A stretch of DNA of 64,000 nt from Apostichopus japonicus (Eukaryota > Echinodermata > Holothuroidea > Aspidochirotida > Stichopodidae): assembly GCF_037975245.1 (NCBI RefSeq), contig NC_092569.1, positions 27,657,668 through 27,721,667 of the forward strand. Reading direction: 5' to 3'. Shown piece by piece: positions 1-10,717 of the stretch. A program made the translations under genes and the position numbers. Below the pieces are notes generated by a model that worked only from the letters and a program-made list of their open reading frames with translations, had not been told where the DNA came from and did not search any database. Numbering within the stretch: position 1 is the stretch's first letter; the number at the start of each line of letters is the position of its first letter.

Positions 1-477
1 CAGGTGTGCTAACATATTTTCACTTTTTTTCAGCTGTTTATTGTTGTGGGCTGTAAGCCATTTCAAACCCTTTGAGCAATATCTTTCTTTTGGAAAAATT
101 CTCCATTTTATGGTATTAGGAGAGTATTTAGCCCTGAGCAACTTACAGAAGTGCTGTGACATTATTAAAGCAGCATTTCTTTGCCATTTTACAAAACATA
201 CATGTACAGTATATCTTATTGGTTCAATATTTACATCATATTAGCTCTTAATTAAACACTTAGTAATGGAACAAGCCTATAAATAGTTTTTGGAAAATGC
301 AAAAAATAATCTATTTTTGATATTGTTTGTCAAGTTACTCAGTTCGAATTTCTTGCAACCACTTGTTTGTCAGAAAACCTAAACGGAACATTTAGTTGGC
401 CGCAAAAAAATTGTGTCGCGATCAGCGATATATATTAACAATGCGCATCGTTCTGCATTATTGAGAAACTAAATTAC

Positions 478-3400
478 CTTGTCTCTGAGCAGAGCAGCGG
501 CTCGGCTATTGTACTTTTCTTTAAATGTCCAACTTGGGTTATAATCTGATTGGTCTTTCATGAATTCTTTGCTGATTTTGTTCCCTCCGACTCGCATCTT
601 CTCCAACTCGGCATCCTTCCACTTGTCCATCGTTACCGACCTCACAAAACTGCTCACAACAAATAGAAAACAAAATATTAAAAATGAAACTTGTATGTAC
701 AGTAAATGACTCATAGTCCCTTACCAATTGTCTGGTAAAATTCTTGCATCTGTAGTGCATCTCAATGAACACAAAGTATGTTACAAGTTTAAAATACAAT
801 TACTTGTAACGTTACTTTCCTGTGTATAGAAATTGTGAAGTTTGTGCTATAGGCTATCATATGTGGGCACTCAATTATCATAACGTTAGGCCTTGCTGAC
901 AAAACATTTTGACAAACAGCGATAGTGCTACGAAGTTGAATTGTTTCTAAGAATAGTAGGTAATATTTGAATCATTGCTTGGCATTTGTCACAAAATGTT
1001 ATGAGTTGAGACAATTTATAAATTTTGTGGGAAGCTATTACATCTCTGATACTGAAAAGGATTTTTCATCTCACAGTATGTTTGTTGGCTCTGCATTGAG
1101 AGTTGCTAAAGTAATATGTGCATTCATAACACAGTAATTTCTTAATTGTTAACTTTTCTGTAGTCCCTTTGACCGCATGCTTCAGTTATATATTTTTTTT
1201 GTGCAACGTTTGTACATCGTCAAACGTAGCCATTGAAGCTTGAGTTTTTTAGTCAACATTGTGTAAAGCATTATTTACATACTGTAGTGGGAAAGGGGTC
1301 AGAACTGGCCGGGGTTGGGCCAACTTGCCTATAGTGGTTGGGGAAAAGGAAAAATTTGTTCAACTTTGAATAAAAGTTATGAATGAAATTGTATTGGGTA
1401 ACTGTCAATGGTAACTTACGACAGAGGTTCATAAAAGTTGTGAGGAAATACTAGGTCTTGTGTCGTCGAGATCTACAGACATAATATTTTCTACAAAATT
1501 TCACTGGCTCAATAAATCAGTTAAAAGTGCATTAGTTTTATTCTTGCATTTTATCTCTAGGCACTGTTTAGCTTTGATTTCCAACATCACATCGTACTCA
1601 TAGCCTACATTTTCACAGACGCAATGTAACAGAGTTGTATCATACAGTAGTATGCATTGCGTGACGTCTAGGCCAGCATATACAGTAACTAGTGTATGGC
1701 AAAATTTTCCTGCTTCTGAATTCCAGTGATTTGTGGTTGTGTATTAGTTACAGGATTTATCACTTGATTTATCTATCGAACGTATTATAGACCTATCACT
1801 ATATAAAGGCTTCCATTGTGCATAAGCCAGTGGTTGTCAGGGGTTATTATAGCTTAGTAATGTGTGTTCCTGTACAGGTATTTTAATGTGCATGTTTTCA
1901 TGAAGGACTGCAAGGATGCAGACATTTTTAAGAAGCTGTGTCCTGCAGACGCTATTTTTATAATCAATACTGATAACTAAGACTGGGTTGGCAAACATTT
2001 ATATTGATATATATCGCCGATATCATAGAACGGCAACATGACTACTTTGAAGCGTGTTGAACTCACCTTAGATGTACTCCAAGACCACGATGTTTTCCAG
2101 AGCACTCCAAACATATCCACACACCATAGCTGACACTGACCCATTGCGGATTATGAGCACCACATTCAAAACATTTCTGCATGGGAAGGAACGATACAAT
2201 TCTAAATATCAATAGGCTATGTATGTGTGTTCTTCTTTGGTTTCCTCGTTCACACAAACACCATTTGACAATTTGGTAGCCTGATCGGGCCAGTATAAGC
2301 CACAAAGTGAGTTAAGCATTGATAGCCCTGAGACCCAACAAAGAACTATGAGTATGACACAATCCCTATCACACAATGAAAAAGTTGACTGAAAATGGAC
2401 CAAGCTGGTCTTCACAGACAAGACTTCCTTGCCAAAACCCATGAAAGTCAACAGTATAAATTTAAATATCTGCCTAAACCCCATTATGATGCATTACATA
2501 TCACAAACAAAACTGACCAATCCATAACCATACAATTGTTTATGTGATTGTCTAGTGTTGTGCACTTATTGCCAATATCGGTTTTGGCCCGATTTCCGAT
2601 GATACAATCCTTATATTCTTTCAATAACTATACCAATACTTATAAACTGCCAGAATGAAAGTCAAATCGCACTTTAAGTCATGCATTCAGCATTAAAATT
2701 ATAATTGACTATCGTAAATTATATGAAATACAATCTAATATCTGTAAAAAATACAAGATATTTCAGACACCTAGCACATGCTAATTTCGGATAGGCTTAG
2801 TTGTTAGTATAGCAGGCTAATGGTAGAATACTTTTTTTAAGAAAATTGGAGAAAATATTTTCGTTTTGGTTGTGGTTAACACAAGGGGTAGGAAATATTC
2901 TTAGCTAGGAAACGCTGATGTCTTTTCTACATGAAATTAAATTACGTCATCGCACGATGTAATCTTTCAACATTCTGATAAGAAATTTGTGGCTCCATTT
3001 GAAAAAAGTTTGTGTACGACTTGCAGCCTAAGTGTTGAATGTAGTTGACGTAATTGCCAGCACAGTTTCATGCATATCAACTTATTAGGTATTGAGGTCA
3101 AAACCTTTCCCTGTGCCTGATTAATGTTTTGATATATATACAAACACTGAAACAGGAATATTTTTGCTTGAATTTTAATTTGCTCGATACCCTACGAATG
3201 AGCCAAAAAATACATTATCATATTGTGTGATGTAACTTTAACTGCAAAAAGAACCAAAAAACGATTCTTTAGACAATCAAGATCAAATGCATGTTACTTT
3301 CTAAATTGAAAAGATTCCAAATTTGAGTTAAAAATGTTGAATTGGAAGCCACCCGACATGTAAGTTGTAATCCATAAGCCCTTGCGGGCTTCTCCCACAT

Positions 3401-3819
3401 TTGTGGTCGCTTAAGCGTCGTAAAAATAACTGATGATGATGATGATGATGACATAGATCTTTAAATTAGTTACGGCTGACTCTGTAAGGCCCATAGACCT
3501 TTGTTAGGAAAGGCCTACACCAACTTAAAATAAACTGTCCCTAAACGACCATAGTGTAAAAGACAATGCACAGTTGTCAATCTATCTATTCTGTTTATAT
3601 CATATTATTCATAGGTGCTAATGTAGGCCTAGAAGTAGTATGTGCGTAGCCTAGCCGAACCTACATTTCATTAATCATATTACGTCTTTACTAGGCCTGT
3701 ATACCCTATGGTAAGCTAGGCTACGTAAACTAAGCTTTTGAGGGCAGACCACAGCTTACATTGTTGTCATTTTTCGCTCTTATTTCTTTCAATACTTTTC
3801 GAGTGCGAGGACTCGCCAT
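478..3819 (-). CDS. ARFGAP1: ARFGAP1, N-terminal part (coding exons 1-3; gene continues left of the window)
   Basis: This encodes the GTPase-activating protein for Arf1, which triggers GTP hydrolysis on COPI-coated Golgi vesicles. Three minus-strand coding exons join cleanly: exon 1 3819-3760 (20 codons, starts [13 protein letters not shown], donor GTAAGC), exon 2 2176-2067 (acceptor CAG, donor GTGAGT, phase 2) and exon 3 649-478 (acceptor AG, donor GTAATT). Exon 2 carries the ArfGAP zinc finger, with CFEC followed after 16 residues by CLEC, then the [10 protein letters not shown] stretch that includes the catalytic arginine region. Exon 3 continues with [11 protein letters not shown] and ends near [11 protein letters not shown]. 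The sequence follows vertebrate ARFGAP1 almost residue by residue, and the start codon matches the family start. About 97 codons are visible. The rest, including the lipid-packing-sensor region, must lie beyond position 1; I see no further exon in 1-477. Confidence 0.95.
1861..1980 (+). other. Short open frame that reads like an isolated exon, inside ARFGAP1 intron 2, opposite strand
   Basis: A 39-codon open frame ends in TAA at 1978-1980. A possible acceptor (tgtacag) ends at 1877. The peptide has a natural composition (for example [19 protein letters not shown]). I recognise no family and there is no donor or partner exon nearby, so this may be chance or a gene fragment. Confidence 0.15.
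3355..3450 (+). repeat. Retroposon 3' end with hairpin and (GAT)n tail
   Basis: A short hairpin (aagcccttgcgggctt) is followed about 50 bases later by a (TGA)6 tail. This is the usual look of a LINE or SINE 3' terminus in marine invertebrates. A closely similar hairpin (aagccttgcaggctt) occurs near 19197 before another tail. No 5' part is recognisable. Confidence 0.4.
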
Positions 3820-4460
3820 GGTTCACAAGTATCACTAGAGGTGTGGTTTGAATGTTTTTTTTCTCGGTTGGAGTGAGTTATAATTTCGTCTGCAAATGAT
3901 TAACAACACTTTGTTGGTTTCTCACGCCAACGTAATGAAGTGCCTAAGCTGTTATACGTTGTGCAAAACCCTTTGGTAGGCGACATCACTTGCATTTATC
4001 TTGCTTCTGTTGGTTACGTTACGAACATGTACGTACAATTTGTGCCACTTGTCACTTATTACATCAGTGAGAGGCGGGGCTTATAGGTGTATATATCTAA
4101 ATTAAGGACTATTGACCTTAATGATCCTAACTATCTAAATGTATTCCTAACAGAGACAATAATGCTCTTAATTAGAACAACCCGTTAATCTAGTGTAGGG
4201 TAATTTGTAAACAAGTTTGTAAACAAGTTGGTGGTGCTGTTTTATTGGTCACCCTGGCAGTACCTTCTTTAGCAACGGTGTAATTATATTTCTTCCATTG
4301 TATATGTCATGATGTTTCTTTTTTCACCATGTTATTTCAGGCTTTGGCAATCAGCGTTCGGAACATTGTAGAAGAGAAGTCATTTATTTTCGCAAGCGTG
4401 TTTGTTCCCTGGACAAGTTCAGCCCGCCATAGTTAAAGTAACCAGCGAGTTACCCATTCA

Positions 4461-4725
4461 GCAAGGGCGGCGGAAGCACTTTTAATCTGGGGGGGGGGGC
4501 ACCGACGTCGAAGGGCATACTAGCACTGCAATATCCAATATGCAAATTGGGAATCAAGGAACAAGTTTTCTTTAATAGTTCTTAATTAGGATTAGATCTC
4601 TTTCTGAATTACCGCTGACCTAATAAGGTGATCAAGAGTACAATTTTTATGTAGAAAAAGGACACATTTTAACCTGAGGAAAACTGGGGGGGGGGGCACG
4701 TGCCCCCCGGTTCCGTCGCCCTTGC
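4461..4725. mobile_element. MITE with 15-bp terminal inverted repeats and 6-bp target duplication
   Basis: The ends are gcaagggcggcggaa and ttccgtcgcccttgc, inverted with one mismatch. They are flanked by a perfect direct repeat CATTCA (4455-4460 and 4726-4731). Subterminal poly-G runs occur at both sides (about 4490 and 4686). There is no coding capacity. This is a complete non-autonomous DNA element of about 265 bp; the superfamily is not identified. Confidence 0.7.
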
Positions 4726-5119
4726 CATTCAGCATTACTGAATTACAACGCGGATTACTATTTTTAGGTTCGGAGTCTCGGAAATATATCCGCAGAACCA
4801 GAACCGATTTCCAAATTTACGAACGACGATAACCAATTACCTGCATAACGGATATGCTGCACATTTGCATGTGCATGTAATGTAACTTTATGTAATGTTA
4901 TAATGTAACTTTATTTGTTCGTGTCTTCAGTTTTTGTCTCTCCTATAGAGGTTCTTGATGGGGATTTGAGTGTCCCTCCTGATTCCTTTTTTTTTCTACT
5001 AAACTAAACTTATCATGTAATGTGGGCCTATGCGATGTAATTCAACTAAATGTCATGCAGGGTCAATACAATGCAGTGTAATAAAATACATAACGATATG
5101 TCATACAGTACAGTATAGT

Positions 5120-5398
5120 CCCAGCAAACACAAAAACGTTTTTAAAACGTTTTTAAAACGTTTCGTCTTTTGTTTTGATAACGTTATTTGTGGTGTAATA
5201 AATATGTCACGAAAACGTTTTCAGGCTATTAATTATTTCAAACATGTTTTCGTTAAAACATTAATATAACATTAATATAACATTAATATCTTATGAAAAC
5301 GTTATGCCGACGTTTTTATAACACCACATTTAACGTTATAAAAACATATTTTAGAGGCTCTTTTAAAAAAATTATGAAAACGTTTAGCGTTTACTGGG
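5120..5398. mobile_element. MITE-like element rich in AAAACGTTTT palindromes
   Basis: The termini are inverted (cccagcaaacac and gcgtttactggg, with small mismatches). The interior is a run of aaaacgtttt-type palindromes with direct repeats of 'acattaatata'. The flanks read TA on both sides, which would fit a 2-bp target duplication. It is non-coding; the short open frame across its left part is chance. Confidence 0.55.
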
Positions 5399-6873
5399 TA
5401 TAAAATTCAAAGCAGTGCAGAGTTGTACATGTACCGCGGTGTGCCACGTTCGAGTCGTGAGTCTCGTCGCATCGCATCACTTAACACGTCACATCACTCA
5501 TGTCATATCTTATTTTAATCTTGATGGAATCTCATATGTTATTCAAACTTGTTTATAATTTTACAACATCTCCGATACTGGTATATCTAACAGAAACTTG
5601 AAGAAAGAAAAAAACATGGGTGTAGAAATTGTAGTGAGAAATATTGCTTGCTATAGATGCATAACAGTTGCATTCACTAGCATTGTGAAGGACATTGGCC
5701 AAACTCTCACCCACTCTTGGAGACTTTGTAGGTCATTTATGAGGTCATTGTAGTTATCCTGGCTAGGAATGGCAGACTGAATCTTGGCAAGCCAGCAAAC
5801 AGTTTTATGTTATAAAGAACAGCTTCAGTCTTGTCATTAATGTTCCCCGAGGAACTCCAGACGAAATGTCCATGTTCAGAATATGCAACCGTTTACTTAA
5901 GTTTGCATATGGTAATGCATCTATTCTTGACACCTTGCTGCAATGACTGAATAATAATTTGTGAAAATTTACATCTCGGCTCAACTGTTATACCGATCTT
6001 GTTAAGTCACTTTTAACGCCTGATTTGTATGTTCGTTCACTTAATTTACAGATTGCAAGGAATTACAGAGAAACAATGGAAATTGTACTGATGAAGCTAC
6101 CTGTGACGTCCCGATGGATCTGTCCAATTATGGATTTACCAACAACGGTGGAAGTTCACACCATCAAGCCGCATTGCATTACTCCTTTGTAGCGTTGACT
6201 TTTACAGTGACATGGGAAACAAATGGGTAACATTGGATACAAATGAATAACTAATGCATGTTACCGCACCGAAACACCTATGAAAAATACAAGTACAATC
6301 AATGCTACTACTCACACTACACATTGGCTTCAATAAAATCTCCTGTAAGAGCACATCACGATTATGGGTGTCCTCTATTTAGAGCTGCTGTTTGAATTGG
6401 CTAATGCAGCAAGTAGCGTAACACATCTCCCAAACAGAGGCGCAAACACGTATATACTTCAGAATATGTCCAACAAAATAGAAAACTATAGTGTAAAGTA
6501 CATAAATATATGACATGTTCAAATATGATTAAAATTTTCATTATTATTTAATAAGGGAGATATCAAAGATTACGTGTTCCTTCAAAAACAAGGCTGAACA
6601 AAGCTGACATCATTGTCCTTCAAGTTATGATGAATTTCTATTTATTACACTGTTTATTTTCTGTTTAATGGAGATGGAATATTGATGGGTTATGCAAGCT
6701 TTTGACTTGATCTAATGTTGGTATTGATATCACTGTCATCATTGTTCACATTCTATCTTGAAAACTTGAAAAGTAAACAAACGAGAAAGTTATAGGCTTT
6801 TAGATCCTAGTGGCAGTATGACATCACAAATTTACATAAATGACAGCTCACAGTCATGACTTTTACACTAGAG
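5399..6873. other. No gene or clear repeat seen
   Basis: AT-rich DNA without a convincing exon, RNA gene or bounded repeat on either strand. Confidence 0.4.
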
Positions 6874-7239
6874 CAGGGGTGGGCAACCTTCTTGAATAAA
6901 TGGGCCAGATATAAGGAGTGAAAAATTGACTGGACCTTACCAACGACCTGCTGTTGATTTCAAATCTTTGATTTCGAGAACTTTCAAGCAAGAGGTGTTT
7001 GTATACTTAATCTGTATTCATGAAAACATAATGTCAATACAGTACAGTTGATAATTAATGGGGATAATAGGCCTACCTGACAGCATCATTAGTGATGATA
7101 AATTCTAAGCAGCTAGCTCGTTTTTTTTTGTGGTGATGTAAAATAGATTGATTTTTTTTTCTAGAGACAGTATCACGAGTCGCAAACAAATCACTGGCGG
7201 GCCGCATGTGGCCCGCGGGCCGTAGGTTGCCCACCCCTG
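6874..7239. mobile_element. hAT-type MITE, copy 1
   Basis: The element begins CAGGGGTGGGCAAC and ends with the inverse TTGCCCACCCCTG, a terminal inverted repeat typical of hAT elements. The flanking 8-mers (cactagag and agctatag) agree at five of eight positions, so the target duplication looks decayed. The same family, inverted and with a perfect 8-bp duplication, lies at 58456-58819. The element is internally non-coding. Confidence 0.75.
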
Positions 7240-9040
7240 AGCTATAGAGAATATCTCCTAAGCGAATCAAGACTTGTACTAATTACTGTTTGGGTTGATA
7301 TTCCTCGTGAAGACCTCTGTCATATACGCTAAACATGATGGATATGGATCGTGTACCATTCAAGGTTTTAATTACTATTTAATTTGGCTAAAGGGAACGT
7401 AATATAATTATATAAAGTTCAAATTAGTGGAATTTTCTGTGACCGTGGTTGGAGACTTTTGCTACTTGAAATAGCCCTTGATGTCATTATATCTCTACTG
7501 CATCCAATTATTGTTAAACCTGTTCCATCATGTTGATGCTTTTTAATTGCAGAATATGGTAACCTGGCCTACCTACGTATACGTAGAGTTTAGGCAGGTA
7601 TCTTCTTCTTTTTTTATTTCTTTATTGACTAATTGACTTTTATACAAATAAACATGATAATTTAGTGAGTTATTTAGTATTACAATAAAACATTCAATCC
7701 TTGCCTATATATATACATTTTTAAAGTACACATCATTACCAAGACACAGTGCAACTGCAGAGAAGACAACACGTATACAGTAATACTATTTAAATATAAA
7801 GATCGCTACGTGCAAAACGTTTGAGAAGCAAAACATTACGAAGAAGAAATACTAAACAGGAAACCAAACAAGCAATGCGACCCTATATAAAAACCGGGGC
7901 GCTAACTGACCAAGGAAATCCTGCTTACTAAAAACAGTTTCTAAATCGTGAACAAAAATCAGTGGATTCGGCTTACTCTTACAAAGATAAGATTCAACTT
8001 GTAAGTAGAACTTAACTTTGAAAAGGAAATCCGTTACCTTAGGAATACTTCCCGAGGTTTCCGTATAAATATGAAGTATTTCGAATGAACATGAGAAAGT
8101 TATAGGGATGTTTGAGAGTAAGCTTATAACCCATAAAATGTCTTGTTTTGAAAAACAGAACTGTCTACCAAGAAATGCCTGCTTAACACGAATGTGATTG
8201 TAATGTAATTAGAAGAAAAAACACAAGACGGTTGACAAATATAACATAAGCTACCATGCTAACAAAACCCAATGAATCTATTTTACCCTCGTTCTTTGTT
8301 GGTTAATTTTTTACGTTACACACCCCAACAGTTTTATACATGAGATCCCCATACACGACACAGTATGCCGTTAAAGACAGAATCATGCAAGCCGGTGCAA
8401 TACCACACATATAGTTTTCTATGAGGGTTGAAAAAAGCCTTCAACCCCATTAAAAACTCTTCTATCCTGTGATATTAACGTTGAACTTGCTTCTTCATTA
8501 TGACATACGCCTTGTACAGTCCTTGTATCTTCAGATCGATGTGCTCATACTTATCAATTGATATTTACTACTAAAGGAACTATGATGTAAGTCCATTCAA
8601 ATACATTGAAGGTATATGCTACAAACAAATTAGACAACTTGATAGTCTTTATGAGTGAGCATACTAAAAATAATAAGTATCATGATTGATATGTCGACTA
8701 CTGTTCAGGAAACAAGAAGAAAATATATCCGATAAGAATATCATTGGTCAAACTTTCGACCAATGAAACATACATTAATCACATAGACCTTAAAATGATA
8801 TTTTCTTTTCATAAAGCATGGAATGAACTTGACATTAATAGGACGATAGGGGGGAAAAAATTACATCTGCGTTGTGAATTCATTTTCATTAATTTGTTGA
8901 ACATGCATGGATAGTAATATTTCAATGTTATAGATAGCGTTGTAATGGTAGTACCTTCCTCAAAGAGTAGTATACATTGAGGAAGAGTAGAGAATGTTCC
9001 TCGTAGAGTTTTATAGGTAAAGCGCCATTAAAACGATTTT
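7240..9040. other. No gene seen
   Basis: AT-rich intergenic sequence; no exon, RNA gene or bounded element recognised. Confidence 0.4.
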
Positions 9041-9275
9041 GGAGTGTTAACTCAGTGGTTAACACCGGTGCCTTTCAATCACAAGGTCCCCGGTTCGAGT
9101 CACTCCCAGATTAATGTATGTCGTCCAGTTACAGAGTTGTTGACAATTAACAATTCATAATCATGGACGTTAAATATGAATGTGAGAGACTGACTTCGGT
9201 CAGCTTACGGCTTTGATAAGCCAATTAGGCTTCTTCGCGAGTTCCTGCTTGCAGGAGGATCTAATATACATATAT
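9041..9275 (+). mobile_element. tRNA-headed SINE
   Basis: The head (9041-9107) starts GGAGTG and ends CACTCC, which would pair as an acceptor stem. It has an A-box-like TAACTCAGTGG and a B-box-like GGTTCGAGTCA. The anticodon arm is poor, so this is a retroposed tRNA derivative and not a working tRNA gene. The body ends near 9245-9262 with a hairpin (tcctgcttgcagga) followed by an AT-rich tail. Another 3' end of the same family lies reversed near 22780-22845. Confidence 0.65.
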
Positions 9276-9893
9276 ACATGATAAACGTCACCATGTTTTG
9301 AGGATTTGACATTTGCAGAGAGTCGCAATTGTAACTACAGGATAGTTGAAAAAACTTAAGGTCAGGTTTATAAACTTCAAAACAACCCATTTACATATTA
9401 TAATAAGTTATAGATATATGATTAAAAGTAAAGTGATTTAAAATCAATTTTTTGAGTTGATTTTGCCACATGTTTCAAAAACTAATTCACTGATGCTAAT
9501 ATCGGCAGGGTTTCTGGGCGAGGACATGTTGACAATCGAATGACTTTATTAATTACTTGCTCATTATCTTCCTTTGTTCAATGATAAAATCCAAGAGGGG
9601 TTTCTTCTACAAGAATTCAAAAGATATACTTCCTAAACACATGATTTTCCTTTGAGGGTTTTCGCCAATGGCAGATTAATGTAATAAGTTTATTGCACTG
9701 ATGCATGGAACTATATACATTGAAGACAAGGAAGATTTGTGAGTTAGGTGGGACGCTGTACGGTGATGCGCTATAAAACGCGGTGAAGGTGCAGTGCTAT
9801 TGGCGTTCTTCTTACGACCATTTTAGGCCCTCTTAAAGTAGAGCACGAAAATTGTTTACTTGTGAGTAAAGAGGCATTAAGTTGTTTACACAG

Positions 9894-10200
9894 GGGCGTC
9901 GTAGCCGGTACGGCAGGTCCGGTGAACACCGGACCAATCTTCACGGCGCAAAAAAGAAAAGAAAAAAAGTAGCACTAAGAAAAGAAAAATGGCAAAAAAT
10001 AATCTGGGAGGTATATTTTTCAATAATTTTCAATAATGATGACGGCAAGTAGGCTAATGTGACTACTCTGGCATGGCAGGGGTCTTGTTTTCAAGCTCGG
10101 GAAGTGCCATTTCCTGCAATCTGGGAGGCATTTTTCAAAATTTTCTCAATTACGCTACCCGCCAACCATGGTGGCGCGGAGCGTAGTTTGACCTACCAAA
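9894..10200 (-). repeat. Dispersed repeat sharing sequence with 24880-25000
   Basis: Begins near caggggcgtcgtagccgg and contains a perfect hairpin (gtccggtgaacaccggac). Its reverse complement shares a block (gcggagcgta ... ggcacttcccgag) with the plus strand around 24900-25000. It is probably a DNA-transposon derivative; the exact ends are uncertain. Confidence 0.45.
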
Positions 10201-10717
10201 CTTCCTCCGATAATTATGATAGATGGCCACACTCTGATATGCCGTACCAATTCCAAATAGCTTCCGACGCTCCTGTTACATATGACGAAACGATGAGCTC
10301 TCATATCAAAATCTCTATGGTCACCTATCCCAGTGAGGTTTAGCGTTTAGCTTGTGGAATTTCTATATAGACTTACAGTCTTACAGACCACATTACATTG
10401 ACGATTTTTTATGTCAGTGCAAGTCAATGGGGGAATTTATATATGGAGTATGCTACCTTACAGGCGGTCGCAGATATTGTAAACAGTTTGACCATTAAAT
10501 ACTATAGCAACACACAATTTGTTATGTAAAGATCATATTTTTTGGATTATCGCTTACATGTAATATTGGCTACTATGATTCCTAACCGCTAGCGGGTTAT
10601 AACGGCAGTTAGTCTCCTATCTGACATCCGGTTGTGCAGTTGTATTTTCTGTTTGTGATACTCATAACGTGATTGGATTACAGTAATTGTATACGTTATG
10701 AAAGAAGGACAATTAAA

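Noticed and set aside
7073-7270. Frame related to one at 58323-58583
   Set aside because: The similarity comes from the shared hAT MITE, not from a protein family.
9041-9107. Functional tRNA gene
   Set aside because: A/B boxes and the acceptor stem are present but the anticodon arm is poor and the sequence continues into a SINE body and tail.
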